64,000 nucleotides of DNA from Microbispora corallina (GCF_016863035.1 NZ_BOOC01000003.1:372001-436000); one strand, 5' to 3'; numbered from the stretch's first letter, positions 8,616 through 17,591 are shown. Numbers and translations: made by a program. Notes: generated from the sequence alone by a model not told the origin.

Positions 8616-8700
8616 CGGCTGCCGATTGGCATGAAGGGCGAATCATTGCGCTTGTAGGGGTGGACCCCAAGATGTATTTCGGTCTAGCCGCAACGATGGG

Positions 8701-8721
8701 TATCGCATAAAATGAGCGATA
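8701..8721. promoter_or_regulatory. Inverted repeat in divergent intergenic region
   Basis: TATCGC at 8701-8706 and its complement GCGATA at 8716-8721 flank an AT-rich 9-nt spacer. They lie between the five-gene operon (start 8615) and the dehydrogenase at 8812, so this is a candidate operator or promoter element for one or both. The arms are short (6 bp). Confidence 0.35.
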
Positions 8722-8811
8722 TGCCTACACTTGAGACGGAAGTTGCCCGCGCTGCATCGTTGAGGAGCGGAGGCGGCCCTGGTCTCTGAACGGGGGATCG
8801 GCGGCGACCGC

Positions 8812-9852
8812 GTGATGCAGGAGCACGGCGATCACGCCCACCCCGGCGTGAACCTCCCTCCGGAAGCCGCCGCGCGGATCCTGGTCACCGGCGCGTGGAT
8901 CGACGAGTCCCTGTTGTCGCCGCTGCGCGACCTCGGGTACGCCCCGCGCCGGCCGTCCTCGCCGTTCCTCAGCGAGGACGCGCTGATCTCCGAGCTCAGG
9001 GGCGCCGTCGCCTACCTGCACGGCGGCGAGGAGCGGGCGACCCCGCGGGCGCTGAGGGCGGTGCGCGAGACGCTCAGGGTCGTCGCGTTCCTCGGCGTGG
9101 GGTACGAGAACTTCGTCGACGTGGCCGCCGCCGACGAGCTGAGCATCGTCGTCACCAACACGGCGGGCGCCGCGACGGATTCGGTGGCGAGCTTCACGGT
9201 CGGGCAGATCATCAACGCCAACTGGCGTATTCCGCAGGGTCTCGGCAATCGCTTACCGGACTGGCGCGGACCGCACGACCTTCCGCACGAATTGAGCGCC
9301 CGAAGAGTCGGCATCATCGGGCTCGGCGCGATCGGCGCGAGAATCGCCGATATCCTCACCCGATCGTTCGGCGCGGACGTCGCCTATTTCAGCCGGACGC
9401 GCAGGCACGACGTCGAGGAGGCGCTGGGGCTGCGGTTCCTCCCGCTGCACGAGCTCGCCGAGCGCAGCGACATTCTCGTCGTGATGGTCCCGGAGACCGA
9501 GAAGACACGTGCCATGGTCGACGCCGGGGTCCTCGCGCGGATGCGTCCCGGCGCCGTCCTGGTGAACACCGCCCGCCCGGCCATCGTCGACCCGGCCGCC
9601 CTGCACGCGAGCATGCGCAAGGGCGAGGTCCATCTGGCCGTCTTCGACGGCTACTACGGTCCCGACTGCGAGATGGGCCGGCGGCTGCTGGACGACTTCG
9701 GCGACCGCCTCCTCGTCACCGGGCACGTCGCCTCGCACACCCAGGAGGCGACGGCGCGCATGGTCCGTCAGGCGGTGCGTTCGATCGCGAACGTCCTCAC
9801 CGCGGGCGGCGACGAGCACGCCGTGGGCCTGACCAGGAGAGCCCGGCGGTAG
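8812..9852 (+). CDS. D-isomer-specific 2-hydroxyacid dehydrogenase
   Basis: 346 aa (GTG 8812, or ATG 8815 immediately after). It has the NAD-binding Rossmann motif GIIGLGAIGARIADIL near residue 165, followed by VVMVPETEKTRAMVD and VLVNTARPAIVDP, which carries the family's conserved Arg. The substrate loop FLGVGYENFVDV precedes them. A catalytic His is likely in the C-terminal VTGHVASHTQEAT. Family members reduce 2-keto acids or oxidise phosphite, formate or phosphoglycerate; specificity is not readable. An in-frame stop at 8761 limits the start. It may be co-transcribed with the TPP enzyme 71 bp downstream. Confidence 0.88.
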   Translation: MMQEHGDHAHPGVNLPPEAAARILVTGAWIDESLLSPLRDLGYAPRRPSSPFLSEDALISELRGAVAYLHGGEERATPRALRAVRETLRVVAFLGVGYENFVDVAAADELSIVVTNTAGAATDSVASFTVGQIINANWRIPQGLGNRLPDWRGPHDLPHELSARRVGIIGLGAIGARIADILTRSFGADVAYFSRTRRHDVEEALGLRFLPLHELAERSDILVVMVPETEKTRAMVDAGVLARMRPGAVLVNTARPAIVDPAALHASMRKGEVHLAVFDGYYGPDCEMGRRLLDDFGDRLLVTGHVASHTQEATARMVRQAVRSIANVLTAGGDEHAVGLTRRARR

Positions 9853-9923
9853 AGGAGAAGAAGCGGTACTGTCCTCCACGTGGGACGTGGCACCCGGATC
9901 TCCTGCCTGCTGGGAAGTGATGC

Positions 9924-11561
9924 GTGGCCGGTCGAGAATCGATTCCCGCCCCGGCGCCGTCCGCGTCGATGACCGGGGCCGCCGCGCTGGTGGCGGCTCT
10001 GCGGCGGTACGGCGTGGACACGGCCTTCGGCATCCCCGGCGCGCACAACCTCGCGATCTACCAGGAGCTCGACCGCGCCGGCGTCCGGTGCCTCACACCG
10101 CGGCACGAGCAGGGCGCGGGGTACGCGGCGGACGGGTACGCCCGGGTGACGGGCAGGCCGGGAGTCGTGGTCACCACGACCGGTCCGGGCGTGGTCAACG
10201 CGGCGGCGGCCCTCGCGCAGGCGTACTCGGACTCGTCCCCGGTCCTGCTCGTGTCCCCGGGGGTGCCCACCGACCACCCCCGTCACGGCCGGGGCTATCT
10301 CCACGAGAGCAAGGACCAGACGGGCTCGGTCGGGGCGCTGTGCGCCTGGAGCCACCGCGTGTCCTCGGTGCGCGAGATCCCGGCCGCCGTCGCGCGGGCG
10401 TTCGCGTCGTTCGCCGAAGGGCGGCCCCGCCCCGTGCACATCGAGATCCCGGCCGACCTGCTCGACGCGGAGGCCGAGGTCGCGCTGGCGCCGCCGTACC
10501 GGATCTCCCCGCGCACCCCGGACCCGGACGCGCTGGACGAGGCCGCGCGGCTGCTGGGCGGGGCGCGGCAGCCGGGGGTGGTGCTCGGCGGCGGGACGCA
10601 GACGCCGGGCGATGACGGGCAGCCGGTGGGCCTCCTCGCCCTGCGCGTCGCCGAGCGGCTCGGCGCCCGGATCGTCACCACGGTCAACGGCAAGGGCGTG
10701 GTGCCCGAGAGCCATCCGCTGGCCCTGGGGACGACGCTCCGGATCGACGTGGTCCGCAGGTGGCTGGCCACGTGTGACGTCGTCCTGGCCGTCGGCACGG
10801 AGCTGGGGCCCGCGGACCTGTGGGAGGACGGGTTCGCCCTCGGGGGACGCCTCATCCGGGTGGACGTGGACCCCGCCCAGATGTACGGCGACCACGTGGC
10901 CGACGTGCCGATCGTCGCGGACGCCCGGCTGGCGCTGGCCGGCCTCGCCCGGCGGCTGGACGAGACGCCGTCCTCCTCGCCGAATGAGCCGCGCGGGCAT
11001 CCGATACCGGATCACCGCGCCGAGCTGGCGGACGTCACCCGGCGGTGGGCGGGGCAGATCGCGGCGCTGCGCCGGGCGCTGCCCGACGAGACGATCATCG
11101 TCGGCGACAACTCGATGATGGTCTACCACGGCGCCCTGGTCGCGCTGCCGATGGACCCGCCGGGCCGGTTCCTGTTCCCCACCGGGTACGGCACGCTGGG
11201 CTTCGCCCTGCCGGCGGCCATCGGCGCCAAGACGGGCAGGCCCGACCGGCCGGTGGTCGCGCTGGCCGGCGACGGGGCGTTCCAGTTCAGCCTCCAGGAG
11301 CTCGCCACGGCCGTCGAGCTTCGGCTGGCCCTGCCGATCGTGATCTCCGACAACGGCGGCTTCGGGGAGATCCGCGACGAGATGCGGCTGCGGGGCATGC
11401 GGCCGGTCGCCGTCGATCTCCACGCCCCCGACTTCGCCGCCCTCGCCCGCGCGTACGGCGCGAAGGGGCGGGCCGTGAAGACGCCGGCCGAGCTGGAGGA
11501 GGCGGTCGCCGAGGCGCTGGAGGCCGCGGTCCCGACCGTCATCGTGGTCCCGGAGGGCTGA
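9924..11561 (+). CDS. Thiamine pyrophosphate-dependent enzyme (acetolactate synthase / 2-oxoacid decarboxylase family)
   Basis: 545 aa from GTG 9924 (ATG 9969 is an alternative start). Domain order is TPP N-terminal, central Rossmann-like, TPP C-terminal. The catalytic Glu lies in RHEQGAGYAADGYARVTG near residue 55, GPGVVNAAAALAQAYSD follows, and the C-terminal ThDP/Mg motif is AGDGAFQFSLQELATAVE...NGGFGEI. The RGYLHESKDQ segment resembles proteins annotated as 5-guanidino-2-oxopentanoate decarboxylase (AruI) rather than true IlvB, and no IlvN partner is nearby. Function is most likely decarboxylation or carboligation of a 2-oxo acid, which would suit a neighbouring 2-hydroxyacid dehydrogenase. 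Confidence 0.85.
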   Translation: MAGRESIPAPAPSASMTGAAALVAALRRYGVDTAFGIPGAHNLAIYQELDRAGVRCLTPRHEQGAGYAADGYARVTGRPGVVVTTTGPGVVNAAAALAQAYSDSSPVLLVSPGVPTDHPRHGRGYLHESKDQTGSVGALCAWSHRVSSVREIPAAVARAFASFAEGRPRPVHIEIPADLLDAEAEVALAPPYRISPRTPDPDALDEAARLLGGARQPGVVLGGGTQTPGDDGQPVGLLALRVAERLGARIVTTVNGKGVVPESHPLALGTTLRIDVVRRWLATCDVVLAVGTELGPADLWEDGFALGGRLIRVDVDPAQMYGDHVADVPIVADARLALAGLARRLDETPSSSPNEPRGHPIPDHRAELADVTRRWAGQIAALRRALPDETIIVGDNSMMVYHGALVALPMDPPGRFLFPTGYGTLGFALPAAIGAKTGRPDRPVVALAGDGAFQFSLQELATAVELRLALPIVISDNGGFGEIRDEMRLRGMRPVAVDLHAPDFAALARAYGAKGRAVKTPAELEEAVAEALEAAVPTVIVVPEG

Positions 11562-11594
11562 CCGCGCGGGGGGCGCGAGCCGCCGCAGTGGAGG

Positions 11595-12944
11595 TCAGTC
11601 CTCGTCGACGGCCGGGAGGCGGAGCACGAACCGGGCGCCGCGCGGGCTGTCCTCGATGGCCAGCGTGCCGCCGTGGGTCTCGGCGATCTGGCGGGCGATG
11701 GACAGGCCGAGGCCGGTCCCGCCGGCGTCCCTGCTGCGCGCCGCGTCCAGCCGGGTGAACCGCTGGAACACCAGCTCGCGCTTCTCCGGGGCGATGCCCG
11801 CGCCGTCGTCGAGAACCTCCACGATCCCCGTGCCGTTCTCGCGGTAGACGGTGACCTTGAGCGTCGACTCGGCGTGCCGCTCGCCGTTGTCGAGGAGGTT
11901 GTTGAGCAGGCGGGCGAGGCTCAGCCGGTCGCCGACGACGACCACCCCGCCCTTGAGATCGCGCAGCACCTCCACCTTGCGCTGCCGCCGGTCGAGCTCG
12001 CGGGCGGTCAGCTCGCCGAGGTCCGTCGGCTCCATCCGGGGCGGCTGTCCCGCGTCGAGCCGGGCGATCTGGAGCAGGTCGGTGACGAGCGCCTGCAGCC
12101 GTTCCAGGCTGTCGAGGAGCGCCTCGGCGGTCTGCGGCCAGTCGGTCTGGTGGGGGTCGAGCAGCGCCGCCTCGATCTCCGTCCGCATGGCCGTGAGCGG
12201 GCTGCGCAGGTCGTGGGAGGCATCGGAGGCGAACCTGCGCTGCTGCTCGACCGCCATCTCCGCCCGGTTGAGGGTCTGGTTGGCCGTCTCGGCCAGCCGC
12301 CGGATCTCGTCGCGGTACTTCGGGACGGGCACCCGCTGGCTGAGGTCCGTCGCCGTGATCACCCCCAGTGTGTCGGTCATCGCGTCCACCGGGGCCAGGG
12401 CCTTGCGCACGGTCTGGTACGTCCCGAACGCCGTCAGCAACACGAGGAGTAGCGACCCCGCCAGGAGACCCGCGACCAGCGGGGTGCTGACGTGCCACGG
12501 CACCTCGTCGTCGGCGGCGTACACCGTCCACATCTCGTCGCCGCGCTGATAGCGGAACGCCGCCACGATCATGCAGCGGTCGGGGAACGCGGGGGAGTGG
12601 CACAGGATCCTGGTGGCCTGCGGCGCCACCGGGCTCGGCCGGAAGGCCGCCATCCGGGGCCGCCCGACGAGGGCGGCGTTGGTCGACACGATCCGGCCGT
12701 CGGCGTCGACGACCTGGACGCCGGGCAGCCGCTCGTCCAGCATGATCGGCGCCAGCCGGTCGCGCCCGGCCTGGTACGCGATCCGGATGGCGGTGCCCAT
12801 GGTCTCCTCGGTCTTGTACTTCTCGGCCGTCCCCCGGACGGCGGACAGCACGAAGACAGAGGCGGCCACGCAAAGCACGGCCATCACCGCACTGGCGATG
12901 ACCGTCAGGCGGACCCTGACGGACCATCCGTGCCACAAGCTCAC
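11595..12944 (-). CDS. Orphan sensor histidine kinase
   Basis: 449 aa. TM1 is about residues 10-33, followed by an extracytoplasmic sensor of about 120 residues (with two Cys, RILCHSPAFPDRCM), TM2 near 155-177, a HAMP linker, then the HisKA H-box SDASHDLRSPL near 245. The ATPase has an N-box (NNLLDNGERHA), G1 (DDGAGIAPE) and G2 (GGTGLGLSIARQ). All catalytic motifs are present, so the kinase should be active. No response regulator flanks it: upstream is an acyl-CoA synthetase and downstream the convergent TPP gene. It is therefore an orphan whose partner lies elsewhere. Confidence 0.92.
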   Translation of the reverse strand: MSLWHGWSVRVRLTVIASAVMAVLCVAASVFVLSAVRGTAEKYKTEETMGTAIRIAYQAGRDRLAPIMLDERLPGVQVVDADGRIVSTNAALVGRPRMAAFRPSPVAPQATRILCHSPAFPDRCMIVAAFRYQRGDEMWTVYAADDEVPWHVSTPLVAGLLAGSLLLVLLTAFGTYQTVRKALAPVDAMTDTLGVITATDLSQRVPVPKYRDEIRRLAETANQTLNRAEMAVEQQRRFASDASHDLRSPLTAMRTEIEAALLDPHQTDWPQTAEALLDSLERLQALVTDLLQIARLDAGQPPRMEPTDLGELTARELDRRQRKVEVLRDLKGGVVVVGDRLSLARLLNNLLDNGERHAESTLKVTVYRENGTGIVEVLDDGAGIAPEKRELVFQRFTRLDAARSRDAGGTGLGLSIARQIAETHGGTLAIEDSPRGARFVLRLPAVDED

Positions 12945-13033
12945 CTGATTCCCCCCGGCAATCAGACGATCACACTAGGTCAACCCGCAGCCAATTTCAG
13001 GAGATTCCCCACTAAACCTAGACAAATCCCATC

Positions 13034-13048
13034 CAGAGCAATGCTCTG
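13034..13048. promoter_or_regulatory. Perfect 15-bp palindrome, candidate operator
   Basis: CAGAGCA-A-TGCTCTG, two perfect 7-bp arms around one base, 64 bp upstream of the acyl-CoA synthetase ATG and in the divergent region with the histidine kinase. Size and symmetry are typical of a TetR/GntR-type repressor site for fatty-acid or acyl-CoA genes; the cognate regulator is not in the immediate neighbourhood. Confidence 0.5.
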
Positions 13049-13112
13049 TACGGCGGGTGGCAGGCTGGTTAGAGTGAGTCGCCAGCCGCTTCCGGCCTCT
13101 GGGAGGTACGCC

Positions 13113-14645
13113 ATGCCCGTGACCGGCATGCCGCCCGGTTTCTACGCGATCGCCCACCGGCACCCGGACCGCAGGGCCCTGGTCGACGGCGACGGCTCGC
13201 AGATGTCGTACGGCGAGCTGGGCGCCCTCGTGAACCGGGTCTCCCACGGTCTCCGGGCGCGCGGCCTGCGCAGGGGCCACGTTGTCGCCGGGGTGCTGCC
13301 CAACGGCCTCGACGCGGTGGTCATGCTGCTGGCCACGGGGCAGATCGGGCTCTACTACGTGCCCGTCAACTGGCACCTGACGTCGCCGGAGATCGCCTAC
13401 ATCTTGAAGGACTGCGACGCCCGGCTCGTCGTCCACGGGCCTGCCTTCGCCGATGGCGTGCGGGCGGCCTGCGCGGACGCGGGGGTGGACGTCGTCGTCG
13501 AGGGTACCTCACCCCTGGCACAGGACAGGCCGGTCGACGACCCGCCGGACCGGTCGGCAGGCTCGGTCATGTGGTACACCTCCGGCACCACCGGCTTCCC
13601 CAAGGGCGTCCAGCGACCGCTCCCCGGCCGTGCGCCGGAGGAGATCGTGCCGCTGTACACCTGGTTCCTGCGCGAGGTGTGCGACCTGGAGCCGGGCGAC
13701 GGGGTCCACCTGGTCACCTCGCCCATCTACCACTCCGCGCCCTGCGCCCACGTGAGCTTCGCCCTCAACCTGGGGCACACGCTCGTGATCGCCCCGCGCT
13801 TCGAGCCGGAGGGCATCCTTGAGCTCGTCGACCGCCACCGGGTCACGAACGCGATGATGGTCCCGACGATGTTCCACCGGATGCTGCGGCTCCCGCGGGA
13901 GGTCCGCGAGCGGTACGACGTGTCGTCGCTGAAGCAGGTCATGCACACCGGCGCCGCCTGCCCGCCCGCGGTCAAGCGGGAGCTCATGGAGTGGTGGGGG
14001 CCGGTGCTGTACGAGTACTACGGCTCGACCGAGTCGGCCATCGCGTTCGCCGTGAAGCCGCGGGAGTGGCTCGACCGCCCCGGCACCGTGGGCAGGCCGG
14101 TGCCCACGTTCGAGGCGCGGATCCTCGGCGACGACGGCGAGGAGCTCCCCCCGGGCGAGCCCGGCATGGTGTACGTCCGGTCGGGCACCAACCGCTTCGA
14201 GTACCGCAAGGACGCCGCCAAGACCGCGGCCAGCATGCGGGGCGACTGGTACGCCCCGGGCGACGTCGGCTATCTCGACGAGGACGGCTACCTGTTCCTC
14301 TGCGACCGCCGCACCGACCTCATCGTCTCGGGCGGGGTGAACGTCTATCCGGCCGAGGTCGAGGCCGCCCTCCTCGGCCACCCGGGCGTCGCGGACGCGG
14401 CGGTGATCGGCGTGCCCGACGAGGAGTGGGGGCATCGCGTGGTGGCCCTCGTCCAGCGGCAGGCCGGCCCGGGGGAGCCGGTGACGGCCGGGGAGCTGCT
14501 GGAGCACCTCGGCCCCCGGCTGGCCCGGTTCAAGCACCCCCGGGTGATCGAGTTCCGGGACGAGCTGCCCCGGACCCCGACCGGCAAGCTGTCCCGTTCG
14601 GCGGTCAGGGAGGACTACCTGTCCCGTGCCGGCACGACCACATAG
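13113..14645 (+). CDS. Acyl-CoA synthetase (AMP-binding, FadD-like)
   Basis: 510 aa, ATG 13113 with GGGAGG six bases upstream. ANL-superfamily ligase forming acyl-AMP then acyl-CoA. Visible motifs are WYTSGTTGFPKGV near residue 153 (P-loop-like A3), YEYYGSTE near 300 (A5), GDWYAPGDVGYLDEDGYL near 380 (A7), DRRTDLIVSGGVNVYPAEVE (A8), and PRTPTGKLSRS with the catalytic Lys (A10). Length and motifs are complete. Acyl specificity (medium/long-chain, aryl or steroid side chain) cannot be read. Its last 31 bp overlap the convergent GNAT gene. Confidence 0.93.
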   Translation: MPVTGMPPGFYAIAHRHPDRRALVDGDGSQMSYGELGALVNRVSHGLRARGLRRGHVVAGVLPNGLDAVVMLLATGQIGLYYVPVNWHLTSPEIAYILKDCDARLVVHGPAFADGVRAACADAGVDVVVEGTSPLAQDRPVDDPPDRSAGSVMWYTSGTTGFPKGVQRPLPGRAPEEIVPLYTWFLREVCDLEPGDGVHLVTSPIYHSAPCAHVSFALNLGHTLVIAPRFEPEGILELVDRHRVTNAMMVPTMFHRMLRLPREVRERYDVSSLKQVMHTGAACPPAVKRELMEWWGPVLYEYYGSTESAIAFAVKPREWLDRPGTVGRPVPTFEARILGDDGEELPPGEPGMVYVRSGTNRFEYRKDAAKTAASMRGDWYAPGDVGYLDEDGYLFLCDRRTDLIVSGGVNVYPAEVEAALLGHPGVADAAVIGVPDEEWGHRVVALVQRQAGPGEPVTAGELLEHLGPRLARFKHPRVIEFRDELPRTPTGKLSRSAVREDYLSRAGTTT

Positions 14646-15430
14646 CCGCCGTCTTCGTAGCCGGTCACCCGGGCCCCGGACGCCATCAGGCCGCCCAGCA
14701 CGTCCCGTACGGCGTGCCGCCAGGCCTTGGCCGTGCCCGGGTCGTCGCGGCGGAGGGCCTCGACGTCCTCGGGCAGGGCCACGAGGACCGCCGGCCCGTC
14801 CGTCCCGCCCCGCACCGGGCGACCGTCCCGCGCGGCGAGCCCGGCGACCGCGCCGTCCGGGACCTCCGGCCGGTACGGCCGTCCCGAGCAGGCCTCGGCC
14901 ACGTGCGGCAGGCCGAGCCGCCACACCGCGAGCACCCGGTCGGACTCGTCGCCCGCGTTCAGCGCGTCGGCCATCGGCCCGTAGAACTCGGGCAGGTACT
15001 CCTCGGGGAGGGCGCCCAGCTTGGCCAGGTTGAAGTAGGCGTTGCGCCGCACGAGGGGGTCGTAGGTCCAGGTGATCCGGGTCAGGCCGCGGGCGACGGC
15101 CCAGGCCCGCTGGTGGAGCTTCAGCGCGTACCCGACCCCGCGTCTGACGGCCCCGGTCACATGAGAGTGGAGGACCTCGCCCGCCGGGGCGGCGAGGAAG
15201 GCGGCGGACGCGCCCACGACCCGGTCGCCCTGGAACGCCGCGGCGACGTAGTTCCCGGCATGGGAGAGCGCCCGCATCAGCTCGACGGTCACCGGCGGAT
15301 TGGACGGGTCCGGGCGCCAGATCTCGGTGAAAAGGCGGTGCACGAGGAGGAACTCGGCGATCGTGCCGACCTCGCGGACGGTCACCCCACACCGCTCCGC
15401 CGCCACCCGGGCCTGCTCACCGGGGGTCAT
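14615..15430 (-). CDS. GNAT-fold acetyltransferase (COG3375-like)
   Basis: 271 aa. ATG 15430 overlaps the M20 peptidase stop by 4 bp (ATGA). The N-terminal half is a GNAT-like fold with FQGDRVVGASAAFL, followed by HSHVTGAVRRGVGYALKLHQRAWA, which corresponds to the acetyl-CoA motif. TWTYDPLVRRNAYFNLAKLGA is typical of the COG3375 predicted acetyltransferases. Substrate unknown. As the third gene of a dipeptidase/M20 operon, it may acylate or deacylate amino acids or peptides released by those enzymes (inference). Confidence 0.8.
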   Translation of the reverse strand: MTPGEQARVAAERCGVTVREVGTIAEFLLVHRLFTEIWRPDPSNPPVTVELMRALSHAGNYVAAAFQGDRVVGASAAFLAAPAGEVLHSHVTGAVRRGVGYALKLHQRAWAVARGLTRITWTYDPLVRRNAYFNLAKLGALPEEYLPEFYGPMADALNAGDESDRVLAVWRLGLPHVAEACSGRPYRPEVPDGAVAGLAARDGRPVRGGTDGPAVLVALPEDVEALRRDDPGTAKAWRHAVRDVLGGLMASGARVTGYEDGGYVVVPARDR

Positions 15431-16548
15431 GGCCGTCCGCCGCCGGCCGACAGGACGTGGGACGCGAGCGCGGCGACCAGATGGGCCCGGACGGGCATCT
15501 GCGCGACCACGACGTGCTCGCCGGACGCGTGGGCGCCGCCGCCGACCGCGCCCAGGCCGTCGAGGGTTGGGCAGCCGACCCCGGCGGTGAAGTTGCCGTC
15601 CGAGCCGCCCCCGACCGCGACCCCGCGCAGCGGTCCCAAGCCGAGGTCGTCCGCGATCCGGGCGGCGATCTCGAACAGGTCCGCCGAGGCCGTGGGGTCG
15701 AGCGGCGGCCGGTTGGGGCCGCCCTTCAGCTCCAGCCGGGTGCCGGGCGTCCGTGGGGTGAGCGCGTGCATGAGCTCGTCCACCCGTGCCTGGGCGGCGG
15801 CGTCGGGGACCCGGACGTCGATGGCCACCCGGCCCACGGCGGGCACGGTGTTGGTGCTCGTCCCCGCCGACAGCATGGTGGGCGTGACCGAGGTGAGCCC
15901 GGCCCGCGACGACGAGTCGATCCGGTTGGCGATGTCGGCGATCGCGAGCACCTGGTGGGCCAGCTCGACCCCGGCGTTGGCCCCGCGCTCGGGTTCGAGG
16001 CCGGCGTGGGCGGCCCGGCCGTGGATCGTGAGCTCGTACCGGGACACACCCTTGCGGGCCGTCTTGAGCGCCCCGCCGTCCGCGCTGGCCTCCAGGACGA
16101 AGGCGGCGGCGCAGCCGGAGGCGCTCCCCTCGATCAGCGGCCGGGAGGTCGGCGAGCCGAGCTCCTCGTCCCCCACGACCAGGACGGTCAGGCCGTCAGG
16201 GTCGGGCAGCGAGGCGACGGCGTGGAAGAGCTGGACGAGGCCCGCCTTCATGTCGAACACGCCCGGGCCCCGCGCCACCCCGTCCACGACCGACCAGGGG
16301 TGGTCGCGCAGCGACCCGACCGGCCACACCGTGTCGTGGTGGCCGAGCAGCAGGACCCGCGGCGCGCCGAACGACCACCGCAGGTGCGTCACGCCGCCGA
16401 GGACGATCGTCTCGGGCCGTGCCCCGAGCAGCCGGCGACCCTGGTCGCCCACCACCTGGGCGCTGCGCGCGACCGCCTCGTGGTCCGAGGAGTACGACTC
16501 GCAGAGCACGAGCTCCTCGAGGTCGTCCAGCATCGCGTCGAGGTTCAC
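15427..16548 (-). CDS. M20 family metallopeptidase (carboxypeptidase G2 / ArgE-DapE-like)
   Basis: 373 aa, GTG 16548 overlapping the dipeptidase stop by 4 bp. The di-zinc site is intact: first His/Asp in LLLGHHDTVWP near residue 70, bridging Asp in GPGVFDMKAG near 97, catalytic and ligand Glu pair in VGDEELGS near 130, and C-terminal His in GGAHASGEHV near 345. The dimerisation domain (ARKGVSRYELTIHGRAAHAGLEPERGAN) is the carboxypeptidase G2 subtype. No signal peptide, so cytoplasmic. It probably hydrolyses N-acyl amino acids or dipeptides alongside the M19 dipeptidase. Confidence 0.92.
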   Translation of the reverse strand: MNLDAMLDDLEELVLCESYSSDHEAVARSAQVVGDQGRRLLGARPETIVLGGVTHLRWSFGAPRVLLLGHHDTVWPVGSLRDHPWSVVDGVARGPGVFDMKAGLVQLFHAVASLPDPDGLTVLVVGDEELGSPTSRPLIEGSASGCAAAFVLEASADGGALKTARKGVSRYELTIHGRAAHAGLEPERGANAGVELAHQVLAIADIANRIDSSSRAGLTSVTPTMLSAGTSTNTVPAVGRVAIDVRVPDAAAQARVDELMHALTPRTPGTRLELKGGPNRPPLDPTASADLFEIAARIADDLGLGPLRGVAVGGGSDGNFTAGVGCPTLDGLGAVGGGAHASGEHVVVAQMPVRAHLVAALASHVLSAGGGRP

Positions 16549-17591
16549 GACCCGGGCCGTCCCAGCTCGGCGCGGAACAGCCGCATGACGTTCGAGCCGA
16601 GCACCTTGACCGTCTCCTCCTCGGAGAACCCGCGCTTCAGCAGCGCCTCGGTCACCATGGGGAGGCCGCGCGGGCCCTCCAGCCCGGGGATGGCGGCGTT
16701 CGCGTCGATGCCGGAGTAGCTGAAGCCCTCGCAGCAGGGCGGGGTGAGGTCCTCGTTGACCTCCCGCATGAAGTCGGGCCCGAGACCCACGTGGTCGACG
16801 CCCGCGACCTCGGCGACGTGCTCGATGTGGTCCACGAGGTGGTCGAGGGTGGCGGCCCCGGCGTCCTCGGTCAGGAACGCGGCGAGGAAGTTCACGCAGA
16901 TCACGCCGCCTCCCGCCGCCACCCCCCGGAGCTGCTCGTCGGTGAGGTTGCGGTGGTGGTCGCGCAGCGCCCTGGCCGCCGAGTGCGTCGCGATGACCGG
17001 CCGCGTCGCGATCTCCAGCACGTGCGCCACGCCGGTGGCTCCCAGGTGCGACACGTCGAACACGATCCCGAGCCGCTCCATCTCCCGCAGCGCCTCCACG
17101 CCGTGGCTGGTCAGCCGGGAACCCGTGCCGTCCTGGCCGCTGCCGTCCGCGAGAGCCGTACGGCCCCAGTGGGCGATGGACGCGACGCGGACGCCGAGCC
17201 GGTGGAGGGTCGGCACCAGCTCCACGCTCTCGTCGATGCCCGGCATGCTCTCCAGCGCCAGGACCAGCGCGATCCGGCCGAGCGCGAGGGCCTCGTCGAT
17301 CTCCTGGCCGTCCCGGCACAGGGCCACGGCGTCCGGGTTGCCCTCGGCCAGCACGTGGGCGCACTCGATCATGCGCAGCGTCTGGCGCAGCGCGCCCTCC
17401 GGCCTGAACTGGCTCTCCACGAACACCGGCAGCACCTGGACGTCCACCCCGCCCTCGGACAGCTGGGGGAGCCACCGGTCCCGGAAGAACGAGGCCCACA
17501 GGTGCGGGGGCCGGGCGGATACCGCCATGAGGAGGTCGTTGTGGGTGTCGGCGACGACTGCGTGGGTGTGCAGGCTCCGGTCAACGGGCAC
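16545..17591 (-). CDS. Membrane dipeptidase-type peptidase (M19, renal dipeptidase family)
   Basis: 348 aa, GTG 17591 with GGAAGGA eight bases upstream. M19 zinc ligands are visible: ADTHNDLL near residue 14, the bridging Glu in LALESMPG near 113, and His in DVSHLG and THSAAR near 190-215. A late Asp occurs in GLGPDFMRE. These enzymes cleave Xaa-Xaa or Xaa-D-amino-acid dipeptides and can open beta-lactams. No signal peptide is seen despite the family name, as is usual in bacteria. First gene of the three-gene peptidase operon, divergent from the Nif3-like gene. Confidence 0.92.
   Translation of the reverse strand: MPVDRSLHTHAVVADTHNDLLMAVSARPPHLWASFFRDRWLPQLSEGGVDVQVLPVFVESQFRPEGALRQTLRMIECAHVLAEGNPDAVALCRDGQEIDEALALGRIALVLALESMPGIDESVELVPTLHRLGVRVASIAHWGRTALADGSGQDGTGSRLTSHGVEALREMERLGIVFDVSHLGATGVAHVLEIATRPVIATHSAARALRDHHRNLTDEQLRGVAAGGGVICVNFLAAFLTEDAGAATLDHLVDHIEHVAEVAGVDHVGLGPDFMREVNEDLTPPCCEGFSYSGIDANAAIPGLEGPRGLPMVTEALLKRGFSEEETVKVLGSNVMRLFRAELGRPGS

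Noticed and set aside
11595-12944. Two-component system assignment for the histidine kinase
   Set aside because: No response regulator adjoins it, so it is listed as an orphan.
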